Part shown: piece by piece, positions 24,660 to 33,864 of the stretch | Layout of the letters: each line of letters begins with the position of its first letter | How positions within the stretch are numbered: the stretch's first letter is position 1 | Source of the DNA: an uncultured Bacilli bacterium | GTDB lineage: Bacteria; Bacillota_I; Bacilli_A; RF39; UBA660 | Length of the DNA: 64,000 nucleotides | NCBI GenBank assembly: GCA_934096075.1 | Contig: CAKOLN010000005.1 | Location: 22,673-86,672 of the forward strand | Reading direction: 5' to 3' | Notes under the pieces: generated by a model | The model's input: only the letters and a program-made list of their open reading frames with translations | Told to the model about the DNA's origin: nothing | The model's database searches: none | Position numbers and translations under genes: made by a program

Positions 24660-25586
24660 CTATAACTTTTTTACAACCCACTCGATATTAATATGACCTA
24701 AGATTTTTTTCATTTTTCTTGTAATAGTATCATCAATTAAATAATCACTAATTCTAAGTTCATGTAATTTTTCTTTATATTTTATTTTATATTCACCATT
24801 TAAAAAATTTAATCTATTAATACATGCACTCGCTAGAAAGCTTAACAATACTTTATTAGTCTCATTATTTACATCTAACATATCACAATATTTATTAAAA
24901 AAATATATAATATCCAAAGACTTTTTATATTCTTTTTTATAATTAGTATTTCTCGTAATACTATTTTCTGTTTGAACATACATATAACCATTATAAGATA
25001 TAGATTTAATCTTTTTAGACTTAGTTATCATATATGGTATTAATCCCATATCTTCATGATATTTTCCAACTTCAAATTTAAATTTATTTTTTAAGAAAAA
25101 ATTTCTATTTATTATATAAGACCAAGCAGTTTCAAAAATAGTTTTAGAATTAATTAATTTTAAAAAAGCTTCTTTACCATTAACCGTATCAAAAACACAT
25201 GTATATGCAACTTCTTCTTTATCAGTAAAAACTTTAGTAAATCCAATTTTTAACAAATCTAAATCATCAGAAATTTCCCTATCAATTGTTTCCAAAAAAT
25301 CATCTTTAATATAATCATCTATATCTACAAATATTATATATTGACCTTTAGCTCTATTTATAGCCATATTTCTGGCGTTACTTAATCCTTTATTTACTGA
25401 ATTAATCAATTTTATATTATTACTTTTAACATAACTTTCTAATATTTCTTTACTATTATCTTTAGAACCATCATTGGTAACAATAATTTCATAATTATTT
25501 ATTTTTTGTCTAAAAATGCTTTCTAAACACTTTTTAATATACTTTTCTCCATTATAACATGGTATAACAAAACTATACTTAATCAT
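24660..25586 (-). CDS. GT2-family glycosyltransferase
   Basis: A GT-A fold enzyme of 308 aa. The N-terminus YSFVIPCYNGEKYIKKCLES, IIVTNDGSKDNS and IIFVDIDDYIKDD (the DxD-equivalent) are diagnostic. The C-terminal part HEDMGLIPYMI contains the ED pair frequently seen in these enzymes. It overlaps the upstream GT4 gene by eight bases, showing operon structure. The sugar transferred is unknown. Confidence 0.9.
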   Translation of the reverse strand: MIKYSFVIPCYNGEKYIKKCLESIFRQKINNYEIIVTNDGSKDNSKEILESYVKSNNIKLINSVNKGLSNARNMAINRAKGQYIIFVDIDDYIKDDFLETIDREISDDLDLLKIGFTKVFTDKEEVAYTCVFDTVNGKEAFLKLINSKTIFETAWSYIINRNFFLKNKFKFEVGKYHEDMGLIPYMITKSKKIKSISYNGYMYVQTENSITRNTNYKKEYKKSLDIIYFFNKYCDMLDVNNETNKVLLSFLASACINRLNFLNGEYKIKYKEKLHELRISDYLIDDTITRKMKKILGHINIEWVVKKL

Positions 25587-26661
25587 CTTTTTCTCCCACT
25601 AATTCATAAATTTTATTAATATTTTCTTCATTATATTTAGCAATATTAAAATTATAGTTAAAATTTGTTTTATTAAAATAATCTTTAATATTTTCACTTA
25701 TAGACTTCTCATTATTTTCCATTATAATTGAATAATCTTTTATATGCAAATTTCCAGAATTAACATCTATAGTACTTAATATACCTTTTTTTAAAGTTAA
25801 AGCTTCAAGATAAATGACTGGAAATCCCTCATACCTACTTGTCAAAATAATTCCATCAGATAATTTAATATAAGGGTATGGATTTTCTTGTCTTCCTAAA
25901 AACAACACATAATCTTCTATATCGTATTTATTTACCATATCTTTATATTTCAGCATATCCTTGCCATCACCAATTACCCAAATTTTTATTTTAAACTTTT
26001 CTTGTTTAAGTATTTTTAATGCTTTAAATAAAACACTTAAATTTTTACTATCTTCATCCAATCTTCCTACAAAACATAAAGTATTAGTTTCTTTAATAAT
26101 CTTCACAGATTGCTTACATTTTACATTAATTTCTTTATAATTAATTAAGTTGTTAATAACTAATGTTTTATCAACAAGATATGGATATATATTAATAAAG
26201 TTATTTCTTGCTTCTTCACTTACAAAAACAATTTTATTAAATTTTTCTACTTTAACACTATTAAAAAAACTTTTAAATTTGCTTATATCTTTATTATAAG
26301 CAAAATAATAATCACTATGTACCCATAATATGCTTTTTCTTGAGGCATATCTAGAAATAATAGATGAAGGTATATCATATGTAGAATAACAAATAGACAT
26401 GTCATATTTATTATAATTTTTTATACATTTAAAAATTATCTTTATTCTATTAATAATTTTTCTTATTATTTTATTTTTATTAGTTGAAATAAAATGATAA
26501 CTCACATTTACATCTTTATTAATGTTATAAAATTTTTCTTTGTCTTGAAGTATTAAATAAACTTTATAATTATTATAATCAAAAGAATCAAGTAAATTTA
26601 CTAACGATTTTTCTATACCACCCATTCCTAAACTGTATGAAGTGAACAATATTTTTTTCAT
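25579..26661 (-). CDS. GT4-family glycosyltransferase
   Basis: A 360-aa GT-B transferase with the N-terminal glycine loop TSYSLGMGGIEKSLVNLLDS, central CFVGRLDEDSKNLSVL and donor-site region TSRYEGFPVIYLEALTLKKG. It starts with a GGTG-type site nine bases after the 610-aa transferase gene and overlaps the next GT2 gene. It probably adds one residue of the repeat unit. Confidence 0.9.
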   Translation of the reverse strand: MKKILFTSYSLGMGGIEKSLVNLLDSFDYNNYKVYLILQDKEKFYNINKDVNVSYHFISTNKNKIIRKIINRIKIIFKCIKNYNKYDMSICYSTYDIPSSIISRYASRKSILWVHSDYYFAYNKDISKFKSFFNSVKVEKFNKIVFVSEEARNNFINIYPYLVDKTLVINNLINYKEINVKCKQSVKIIKETNTLCFVGRLDEDSKNLSVLFKALKILKQEKFKIKIWVIGDGKDMLKYKDMVNKYDIEDYVLFLGRQENPYPYIKLSDGIILTSRYEGFPVIYLEALTLKKGILSTIDVNSGNLHIKDYSIIMENNEKSISENIKDYFNKTNFNYNFNIAKYNEENINKIYELVGEKDD

Positions 26662-26669
26662 ATATACAC

Positions 26670-28502
26670 CTAATATTCTCTAATTGGCTTACTTACAATC
26701 TCCTCATCCATTGGAACAAATTGCAATAAATTTGAATTTTCCATATTTTCAAAGTCTCCTTTTAAATAAACCAAATTACCTTTTTTCAATTCATCTTTAA
26801 TTTGAGTGATTTTTTTATCGTTAATACATTCTATCTTTCCAATATTAAATACTACTAAATCGTTAGTTTTTGATTTTCCTTTAATATTCATACTCAATAT
26901 AACTTTTTTCCAAGATTCCTTCCAAGATTGTTTATTAAAAGTCTCACTGACTTTTATAGCATTCTTTCTCATTTCAGAATGGCCTTCAAAATTATCTAAT
27001 ATCTTAATTAAAGTTTCTCTAAGAGAATTTTTATCTGGCTCAATTAAATAGCCATTATAACCACTAATTATTAAATCAGTTAAGCCACCAATTCTAGTAG
27101 CAATAACAATATTACCAGATGACATTGCCTCTAAGCATGATAAACTTGTACCTTCACTATATTGCGTAGGTATCAAACTTATATCACTCATCTTATAAAC
27201 TTCATGCATCTCATATGGACTTTTGTTATAGCATTTAACCCTACCATTATACTTTTTAATTTTTTCTTCTACTTTATCTAAGTCTTCTTTAAACCCCTTA
27301 CCTACAAAATGAAATTCTACATTATCGTATTTTTTTAAAATATCATCTACTACATCTAAAGCAATATAAAGTCCTCTTGCTTCATATAATCTTCTTGGAT
27401 AAGTAATAATAATTTTTTCTCTTTTTTTAAAATAATCTTTTCTTGGACTAAATTCTACATTATCTACATAATTAGGTATTACATGAAATTTTTTATTACC
27501 CAAGTCATAATTTATAGTTTGAAACCAATTAGCTGTATTAGTATCCACAGAAACCAATTTATCACACATTTTTGCTCCTTCTATAAATGTTATATTAGAA
27601 TTCCAAAATTCTACACCATCCTTATAATTATTACTTTTATTATCCCAACTAACACCATGACTTATACCTATCGATGGGCCAATATGATTTGGAAAACATT
27701 CTTGAAAAGCAGAATAAATATGTAAAACACTTTTAAATTTTGTTTCATAAATATAATTTTTAGTTTGATTATCTAAATAATCTAAATTATATAAATTTTT
27801 AATATTATTAGGTTTCATACCTATAACATTAATATTATTATATTTTCTAAAAAAAGGTATAGTTGCATTTTGATATATATCTAAATTAAATCCTAATTCA
27901 TTACAAACCTCAAATAAATCAAGTAAGTACCTTTCTGCTCCACCAGAATAATAATTAGTACCTAAATCATTGAAAAAAGTAGACGTCTTAACAGTGATAT
28001 TTTCCGTTTGATTGTAATTTGAATACAATTTTAACCCTTCAAAAGAATTAAGTAATTCACTAATTTTTACTAATTCATCATATAAAATGTTAAAACCTAA
28101 CCTAAAGTCTCTCATATCATATTTTTTCCTAGTAATGTAAATAAAAGATCTATTAACAAATAATTTTCTAAAATCATAATCATTCACTTTAATAGTTTTT
28201 GTACTATAACCATCAAAAGAATAATAAACGACATTCTCATTTTCAAAATATCTTTTTACCTTTTCGTACATTTCTCCAGTTTCAAGTATAACATCTATAT
28301 ATCCGATTTTTAATTTTAAATTAGCGCGAGAAGTTAATACTTCTCCATTCTTTAAATTAAATTTTTTTCTTAACTTTTTTTCTTTAATGTTATTAGATAA
28401 TCCTTTTACTCCACTATCTTTGAAAATAATAGCCTTTTTTATTAAATTTACAAATCCTAATCTTTTCAATATATTATAACTTCTTATATCGTTATTATTC
28501 AT
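26670..28502 (-). CDS. GT4-family glycosyltransferase with N- and C-terminal extensions (610 aa)
   Basis: About 170 N-terminal residues of unknown fold precede a GT-B transferase beginning NDLGTNYYSGGAERYLLDLF. The donor domain holds TYPRRLYEARGLYIALDVVD and TQYSEGTSLSCLEAMSSGN (EX7E-type). About 70 C-terminal residues form a further small domain (VVFNIGKIECINDKKITQIK). The extensions are not recognised. ATG 28502 overlaps the preceding gene by eight bases. Confidence 0.82.
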   Translation of the reverse strand: MNNNDIRSYNILKRLGFVNLIKKAIIFKDSGVKGLSNNIKEKKLRKKFNLKNGEVLTSRANLKLKIGYIDVILETGEMYEKVKRYFENENVVYYSFDGYSTKTIKVNDYDFRKLFVNRSFIYITRKKYDMRDFRLGFNILYDELVKISELLNSFEGLKLYSNYNQTENITVKTSTFFNDLGTNYYSGGAERYLLDLFEVCNELGFNLDIYQNATIPFFRKYNNINVIGMKPNNIKNLYNLDYLDNQTKNYIYETKFKSVLHIYSAFQECFPNHIGPSIGISHGVSWDNKSNNYKDGVEFWNSNITFIEGAKMCDKLVSVDTNTANWFQTINYDLGNKKFHVIPNYVDNVEFSPRKDYFKKREKIIITYPRRLYEARGLYIALDVVDDILKKYDNVEFHFVGKGFKEDLDKVEEKIKKYNGRVKCYNKSPYEMHEVYKMSDISLIPTQYSEGTSLSCLEAMSSGNIVIATRIGGLTDLIISGYNGYLIEPDKNSLRETLIKILDNFEGHSEMRKNAIKVSETFNKQSWKESWKKVILSMNIKGKSKTNDLVVFNIGKIECINDKKITQIKDELKKGNLVYLKGDFENMENSNLLQFVPMDEEIVSKPIREY

Positions 28503-29703
28503 TTTCTACCTCACTTACTATTTTAATTATTTCATTACATCTGTTATTCCAACTGTTACTTTTAATAAAATCATTAGTTTTTTTAACATCAATAACATTT
28601 TTTTCTTTAACAATTAAATCTATATCACTTATATTATCAATAAATTTGACATTTGGATATCCTATTATATCAGGCAATTTAGATGATATTGTTATTTTAT
28701 GCATTGCAATATATTCAAAAACTTTTAAAGGAGATACATAATTACCAATAGAATCAGTTTTAAATGGTAATAACGTATAATCTGAATATTTTAAATAATT
28801 TGGCAATTCCTTCTGACTTTTTAATCCTAAAAAATGAACATTGCTTGGCATGGTTCTAACTATATGTAAAATATTATTATAGTCTCCAATCAAATTAATT
28901 TGATATTCTTTATCTAAACTAGAAATATATTTTATGATATTCCAATCAAACCAACTTCCCCATAAAGAACCATAATATATAAATGTTTTTTTGCCTATTA
29001 TTAAATCGCCGGGAACATCATATTTCTTATTATAATCAAATAAATTCACGTCCACTGCATTTGGTAAATAATAAACATTCTTTTTTATTGATAATTTTTC
29101 TTGATATTTATTAATTTGATTTATTAAAGGCTTTGCAGTTGCAGTTAAATAATTACTATTTATAATAAATGTATTTAAACTTTTTTTATCGAAAAAGCCA
29201 TCGCCTAAATTTGTTTCCCAATTATCTATAGTTTCATATATTATTTTGTTATTAACTTTCATAGCATATTCCATAAATGGAACAAATTCTTTAGCGGGTA
29301 TTTCAAAAATAACAATATCGTCTTGAGTTAAAAGTTTTTTAAATTCTTCTAATTTAAAATTCTTAATAAATTTATGTATTACTGTTGGAATTTCCATTTT
29401 GCATATTTTACTTTCACTAGATGGTATCCTGTATAAATAAACAACATCATAACCAATTTTATTAAATTCTTTAGTAAGTTGACTACTTCTTTGTCCCCCA
29501 CCAATATCAAAGTAAGGAATTCCAGTAAAAATAAATACTTTCTTTTTATAAGAAACATAATTTTTAATATTACCCTCTTTAATATTTAAACATTTATAAT
29601 AATTGATTTTTTTCATAACAATATGCTGAGGTTTAGAAAATAGCCACACTAAAGTTCCTATAAAGCCATGATTACAATAATACTTTTTAATTTTATTTAA
29701 CAT
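28495..29703 (-). CDS. GT4-like glycosyltransferase
   Basis: A 402-aa GT-B protein: VFIFTGIPYFDIGGGQRSSQ at the N-terminal loop, then a donor domain with IYYGSLWGSWFDWNII and LLPFKTDSIGNYVSPLKVFE, in which the conserved Glu region is present (KVFEYIA). This pattern resembles teichuronic/rhamnan-type GT1/GT4 transferases. It is flanked on both sides by glycosyltransferase genes with short gaps or overlaps. Confidence 0.82.
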   Translation of the reverse strand: MLNKIKKYYCNHGFIGTLVWLFSKPQHIVMKKINYYKCLNIKEGNIKNYVSYKKKVFIFTGIPYFDIGGGQRSSQLTKEFNKIGYDVVYLYRIPSSESKICKMEIPTVIHKFIKNFKLEEFKKLLTQDDIVIFEIPAKEFVPFMEYAMKVNNKIIYETIDNWETNLGDGFFDKKSLNTFIINSNYLTATAKPLINQINKYQEKLSIKKNVYYLPNAVDVNLFDYNKKYDVPGDLIIGKKTFIYYGSLWGSWFDWNIIKYISSLDKEYQINLIGDYNNILHIVRTMPSNVHFLGLKSQKELPNYLKYSDYTLLPFKTDSIGNYVSPLKVFEYIAMHKITISSKLPDIIGYPNVKFIDNISDIDLIVKEKNVIDVKKTNDFIKSNSWNNRCNEIIKIVSEVENE

Positions 29704-29710
29704 ATTTCAC

Positions 29711-30652
29711 CTACTTAATAAATCTAAATTTTATTGAATATATAAAAGTATATATCTTAACTAATTTCTTATTTTTTATTATTAATTGCTTAATAAAATT
29801 ACAAGACTTAACATACCTACTATTTTTCCAATTGTCAATTAAAGATAACATATAATATGCTCTATTAATAAAATCATTTCTTACTTTCTTATCAACAATA
29901 TATCTAGTTTTTAAACTATAAGTCACCAATAATTGAATAATTAAATTACTTGTGCAATCCAAATCAAGTTTTTCAATCAAATCAATCACTTTAAAAATAT
30001 CAAATATTCTACTATCAACTGTAGTTTGTTCGCTATTATTATGTATAAAATAATTATATAAATTCTCATTTACCTTAGAAACTTTATTACACTTTAACAG
30101 ATAAGATAAAACAAAATAAACATCCTCATATTTCATAATTGGGAATTTAATATTATTATCTTTAATAATTGAAGATTTAAATAACTTACTATTTGGTCCA
30201 AACCTAAATTTTTCTAAATTATTTAATATTTCTTCTTTTTCCAAATTATTATTTGGAAAATCACTTTCATCGATTATTTTGTTTGTGCTTTGAAATATTT
30301 CTTTAATATTGCAACAACTCATATCAGAGGCATTATCAATTAAACTATTATATAATTTTTCAATATAGGTGTTATCAATTGAATCATCACTATCTAAAAA
30401 AGAAATATATTTTCCTTTAGAAACATCAATACCTTTATTTCTTGCTAAACTTAATCCTTTTTCTTTTAAAACTATTAAAGTTATATTTTTTTCATATTCT
30501 TTTAATATTTTTAAACTATTATCAGTACTACCATTTTCAATAACAATAATCTCGATATTTTTATAGCTTTGACTTAATGCACTATCAAGACATTTTTTTA
30601 TATACTTTTCACTATTATAAACAGGTATAATTATACTTATTAAATCTTTCAT
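29711..30652 (-). CDS. GT2-family glycosyltransferase (first of the glycosyltransferase run)
   Basis: A GT-A fold enzyme of 313 aa with SIIIPVYNSEKYIKKCLDSA, IIVIENGSTDNS and YISFLDSDDSIDN (DSDD). MKYEDVYFVLSYLLKC carries the ED motif. It starts at ATG 30652 after AAAGG and is the first gene of the run that continues to the exporter; the 70-base gap upstream contains the preceding gene's terminator, so the operon promoter probably lies there. Confidence 0.9.
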   Translation of the reverse strand: MKDLISIIIPVYNSEKYIKKCLDSALSQSYKNIEIIVIENGSTDNSLKILKEYEKNITLIVLKEKGLSLARNKGIDVSKGKYISFLDSDDSIDNTYIEKLYNSLIDNASDMSCCNIKEIFQSTNKIIDESDFPNNNLEKEEILNNLEKFRFGPNSKLFKSSIIKDNNIKFPIMKYEDVYFVLSYLLKCNKVSKVNENLYNYFIHNNSEQTTVDSRIFDIFKVIDLIEKLDLDCTSNLIIQLLVTYSLKTRYIVDKKVRNDFINRAYYMLSLIDNWKNSRYVKSCNFIKQLIIKNKKLVKIYTFIYSIKFRFIK

Positions 30653-30697
30653 AAATTCAACCTTTCATTACCATTATACCATTAAATACTACAATAT

Positions 30698-30740
30698 AAA
30701 AAGAGGTAATTTAAATTTGTTTTTAATTATCCTCTAGTTC
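30698..30740 (-). terminator. intrinsic terminator of the sulfatase-fold gene
   Basis: GAGGATAATT pairs with AATTACCTC with one bulged base, overlapping the stop codon, followed by TTTTTAT on the minus strand. Confidence 0.65.
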
Positions 30741-32309
30741 ATCAGTCACCTTTTTTATAGTAGTATAATTTGTTATATATTTATTATAATAAACACTCTT
30801 TTTTAAAATTTCCGAATTAAAATTATCATCTCCAAGTTGTTCCACCATTGTTTTTTTACCAGAAAATAAATTAACTCCGAACCCAATTTTATCTCCATCA
30901 ATTTTAGCACCTATACTTGCTAAAACAGTAGGATACATATCAAATGAAGAAAACATTCTATTTTTAGTATATTTTGTATCTATTGAACTATTAATAAAAA
31001 CATTATAAATAGTTCTTTTATAATTAGGATATTCACTAAAATACTCTGAGTTCATATTAGGATGATCACCTGTAAGAACTATAGTTGTATTTTCATAAAA
31101 ATCTTGTTCCTTAATCCAATCTATAAATTCACTCACCATCTTAGATGAACAAGCATATGCATTAGATAAATGTTCACTAAACTTATTACTACAACTAGAA
31201 TCAACATAACCATCTTTAAAATGAGTATCCATTGTAAATATACTTACAGAAAATGGTTTATCTCCTTCTGCTAATTTAAGTATTTCATCTTTAGAAAATT
31301 CTAATACCTTTTTATCTTCTACACCTTCCCAAACATGATACCCGCTAGGTACTAATCCACGATTAACCATTTCATAATAATCTAAAATTTCATAATTACC
31401 ATGAGTTGTGTAATATTTATCTGTTCCTGCAAAGAATCTCCCTGTTCCTTGAATTAATTCAAGGTTATAACCTTCATCTTTTAGAACATCCCCTAAGTTT
31501 CTCACATTAGGCATAAATTCCTCAACCATATCATAATCATTTCCAAGCTCAACTAAAATTGGTGTCCCAGAAGTAGATGCCACTGTAGCTGCAATTGTCC
31601 AAGCTGTAGTTGAAAGTCTATATGCTCCACCCAACTTATCAGTATTTGAAAAACTAATATTATCTAAAGCTAATTTTTCTAATTCAGGTATTCTAGATTT
31701 ACTAAAGACACCACCATTTTCCGGAGAAACTAAACTAGCTTCCATACTTTCAAGATATAAAATAATTAAATTTTTCTTCTTCTCAGGGAACTTAATCTTA
31801 ACTTCATTAGTATTTACATAACTAGTTTCATAAATATCACCACTTGTTAAATTATTCTTAATATAAGTATGCGCTCCCAACTTAAACATAATAAACACTG
31901 CACTCATAGCTAATACTATTAAAGAATATACAAGTTTATACTTGTGAAATACTGGATACAATTTAATATCTTTATTCCTAATTTGTAAACTTATTTTTAC
32001 TCTCTTACTATTTATAATAGGTATAAGTAAAATTACCAAAAGTGAAATAAACAAACCAGCACAAGCTTTAACACCTTCATAAAATACTGAACTGCCAAAT
32101 CCAGTTTTAGGACTAATTAAATAATAAACAATTTCATAAAAACTAACATTGCTTAAAAACTTCTCTATATAAAAACTTAAACAAAATATTCCAATACCTA
32201 AAACTAATATCAAAATAGAAACTATATTATTTATTATTCTTAATATTTTTTCTTTTTTTGGTTTCTTTACTTGAATTTTTCTCTTCCCTAACTTCAACTT
32301 TTCCTTCAT
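30723..32309 (-). CDS. LtaS/MdoB-like phosphoglycerol transferase (membrane sulfatase fold)
   Basis: Three or four N-terminal membrane helices are followed by an extracellular sulfatase-fold domain: KKNLIILYLESMEASL, then the nucleophile region at RLSTTAWTIAAT, IFTMDTHFKDGY and IVLTGDHPNMNS (metal ligands D and H). Such enzymes transfer glycerol phosphate from phosphatidylglycerol to a polymer or glycan. A nucleophile Thr is available in STTAW, as in LtaS. The start ATG 32309 has an AGAGG site although it lies 83 bases inside the preceding gene, which implies coupled translation. Confidence 0.85.
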   Translation of the reverse strand: MKEKLKLGKRKIQVKKPKKEKILRIINNIVSILILVLGIGIFCLSFYIEKFLSNVSFYEIVYYLISPKTGFGSSVFYEGVKACAGLFISLLVILLIPIINSKRVKISLQIRNKDIKLYPVFHKYKLVYSLIVLAMSAVFIMFKLGAHTYIKNNLTSGDIYETSYVNTNEVKIKFPEKKKNLIILYLESMEASLVSPENGGVFSKSRIPELEKLALDNISFSNTDKLGGAYRLSTTAWTIAATVASTSGTPILVELGNDYDMVEEFMPNVRNLGDVLKDEGYNLELIQGTGRFFAGTDKYYTTHGNYEILDYYEMVNRGLVPSGYHVWEGVEDKKVLEFSKDEILKLAEGDKPFSVSIFTMDTHFKDGYVDSSCSNKFSEHLSNAYACSSKMVSEFIDWIKEQDFYENTTIVLTGDHPNMNSEYFSEYPNYKRTIYNVFINSSIDTKYTKNRMFSSFDMYPTVLASIGAKIDGDKIGFGVNLFSGKKTMVEQLGDDNFNSEILKKSVYYNKYITNYTTIKKVTDELEDN

Positions 32310-32613
32310 TATTTATTACCTCTTTAACTTCAACATTTAATTTAATATTTTTACTTACTATTACAAATAGAATACTTAAAAAAACCGAAATAATTAAACT
32401 ACACAATGAATATTTAACAGTAAACACATTAGTAAAATTAAATGATTTAATTCCTTTTACACTATACATAAACACATAACTAATAATATTTGTTAATAAA
32501 GTATTTAATAAATAAACATAAATTCCTAATTTTTCATTTTCTTTAGTTGTATTTCTTAAATAAATAATTGTACCCAAACTACTAGGTAACATTAATGCTA
32601 TAAACTTATTCAT
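32227..32613 (-). CDS. small membrane protein of unknown function (128 aa)
   Basis: Three predicted membrane segments (FIALMLPSSLGTIIYL, VYLLNTLLTNIISYVFMY and YSLCSLIISVFLSILFVIV) are followed by a highly charged cytoplasmic tail of 35 residues rich in K and E. I do not recognise a family. The start has AGGAG. The last 83 bases overlap the start of the LtaS-like gene in another frame; part of the lysine-rich tail is therefore constrained by, or a by-product of, that gene. Confidence 0.6.
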   Translation of the reverse strand: MNKFIALMLPSSLGTIIYLRNTTKENEKLGIYVYLLNTLLTNIISYVFMYSVKGIKSFNFTNVFTVKYSLCSLIISVFLSILFVIVSKNIKLNVEVKEVINNEGKVEVREEKNSSKETKKRKNIKNNK

Positions 32614-32755
32614 AATTCATCTCCTGATTAAGTATTATACTACATAGTTAAAAATTTTCAAAGACATTAAAATAAAATTTAAATGATTTTACTACATAAT
32701 TACATAAAGTTGTTACATCAAGCAAATATTTTATTTAACTTACATATAATCGCAT

Positions 32756-32780
32756 TAAAAAAACCAAGAAGTAACTCTTG
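32756..32780 (-). terminator. intrinsic terminator of rplM-rpsI
   Basis: CAAGAG and TTCTTG pair around TTAC and are followed by seven T on the minus strand, 13 bases after the rpsI stop. Confidence 0.75.
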
Positions 32781-32792
32781 ATTTTTATAAAA

Positions 32793-33194
32793 TTATCTCT
32801 TACTAAATTGTGGAGCACGTCTTGCCTTCTTAAGACCATATTTCTTACGTTCTTTAATTCTAGCATCTCTAGTTACCATACCAGCACCTTTTAAAGTTGG
32901 TCTATAACCTTCTCTATCTGCTTCCATTAAAGCTCTAGCAATACCTAATCTAATAGCGCCAGTTTGACCAGTAAAACCTCCACCTCTAACTACTACATCA
33001 ACATCATATGAATCTGCTGTACCAGTTAATTCTAAAGGTTGTTTTAAATCCATAACTAACATTTTATTAGGTAAATAATTATTAACATCAACACCATTAA
33101 CAGTAATCTTACCATTACCAGCTTTTAATGTAACTTGTGCTACTGCTCTTTTTCTTCTACCAGTAGCTGTATAAACTGTTTCTTTCTTTGCCAT
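32793..33194 (-). CDS. rpsI: 30S ribosomal protein S9
   Basis: The 133-aa product carries ATGRRKRAVAQVTLKAGNGK at the N-terminus, GGGFTGQTGAIRLGIARALM in the middle and the basic tail KKYGLKKARRAPQFSKR that reaches the P-site tRNA. GGAGGAAG precedes ATG 33194. It lies 10 bases after rplM, the universal L13-S9 pair. Confidence 0.98.
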   Translation of the reverse strand: MAKKETVYTATGRRKRAVAQVTLKAGNGKITVNGVDVNNYLPNKMLVMDLKQPLELTGTADSYDVDVVVRGGGFTGQTGAIRLGIARALMEADREGYRPTLKGAGMVTRDARIKERKKYGLKKARRAPQFSKR

Positions 33195-33204
33195 AGTCTT
33201 CCTC

Positions 33205-33633
33205 CTATAATTCTATCTTTTCTGGCTTTTGAGCAACTTGCTTATATTCAGAACCTTCATAAACATATAAATTTCTAAACATATCTCTACCTAAAGTATT
33301 CTTAGGAAGCATTCCTTTAACAGCTCTTTCAACCATTTCAACTGGATAATCTTTCTTCATTGTTCTAGCAGTTCTTTCTCTTAAACCACCTGGAAAACCA
33401 CTATGGTTGTAATAAACTTTTTTATCAAGTTTATCACCAGTAAGATTAACTTTACCAGCATTAATAATAACAACTGCATCTCCACAGTTAATGTGAGGTG
33501 TATAAGTAACCTTATGTTTACCTCTTAAAATATGTGCTGCTTTAGTAGCAACTCTACCAAGATTTTCTCCTTCAGCATCTATAAGATACCATTTAGTAGA
33601 AACATCTTCTTTTCTTAACATAAATGTCTTCAT
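33205..33633 (-). CDS. rplM: 50S ribosomal protein L13
   Basis: The 142-aa product has KWYLIDAEGENLGRVATKAA, YTPHINCGDAVVIINAGKV and the YYNHSGFPGG motif of L13. AAGGAG precedes ATG 33633. A promoter-like TTGTGT and TATAAT pair (18-bp spacer) lies upstream at about 33658-33690 on the minus strand. It is the first gene of the rplM-rpsI unit. Confidence 0.98.
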   Translation of the reverse strand: MKTFMLRKEDVSTKWYLIDAEGENLGRVATKAAHILRGKHKVTYTPHINCGDAVVIINAGKVNLTGDKLDKKVYYNHSGFPGGLRERTARTMKKDYPVEMVERAVKGMLPKNTLGRDMFRNLYVYEGSEYKQVAQKPEKIEL

Positions 33634-33705
33634 AATATCTCCTTCTTTATCCTTATATTATATGACTTCCCACATCAATAACACAAGAACTTAAAAAATG
33701 TACCG

Positions 33706-33824
33706 AGTATCATTATACATAAACTAATGATAAAAGTCAAATAAAATAGTACAAAAAATCATAAAATTTACTAATATATGTGTAAAATTTTAATATTGAC
33801 AAACTAAAAGTATCATTATAAAAT
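33706..33824 (+). promoter_or_regulatory. promoter of the secreted repeat protein, with a repeated AGTATCATTATA block
   Basis: TTGACA (33796-33801) and TAAAAT (33819-33824) with a 17-bp spacer. The 12-mer AGTATCATTATA overlaps the -10 region (33809-33820) and occurs again 103 bases upstream (33706-33717); the upstream copy is part of TATCATTA/TAATGATA, an inverted repeat. This could be a regulator binding site. Confidence 0.55.
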
Positions 33825-33864
33825 TAAAACTAGATAAAAGAATAAAAAATTGGAGGAATAATAA

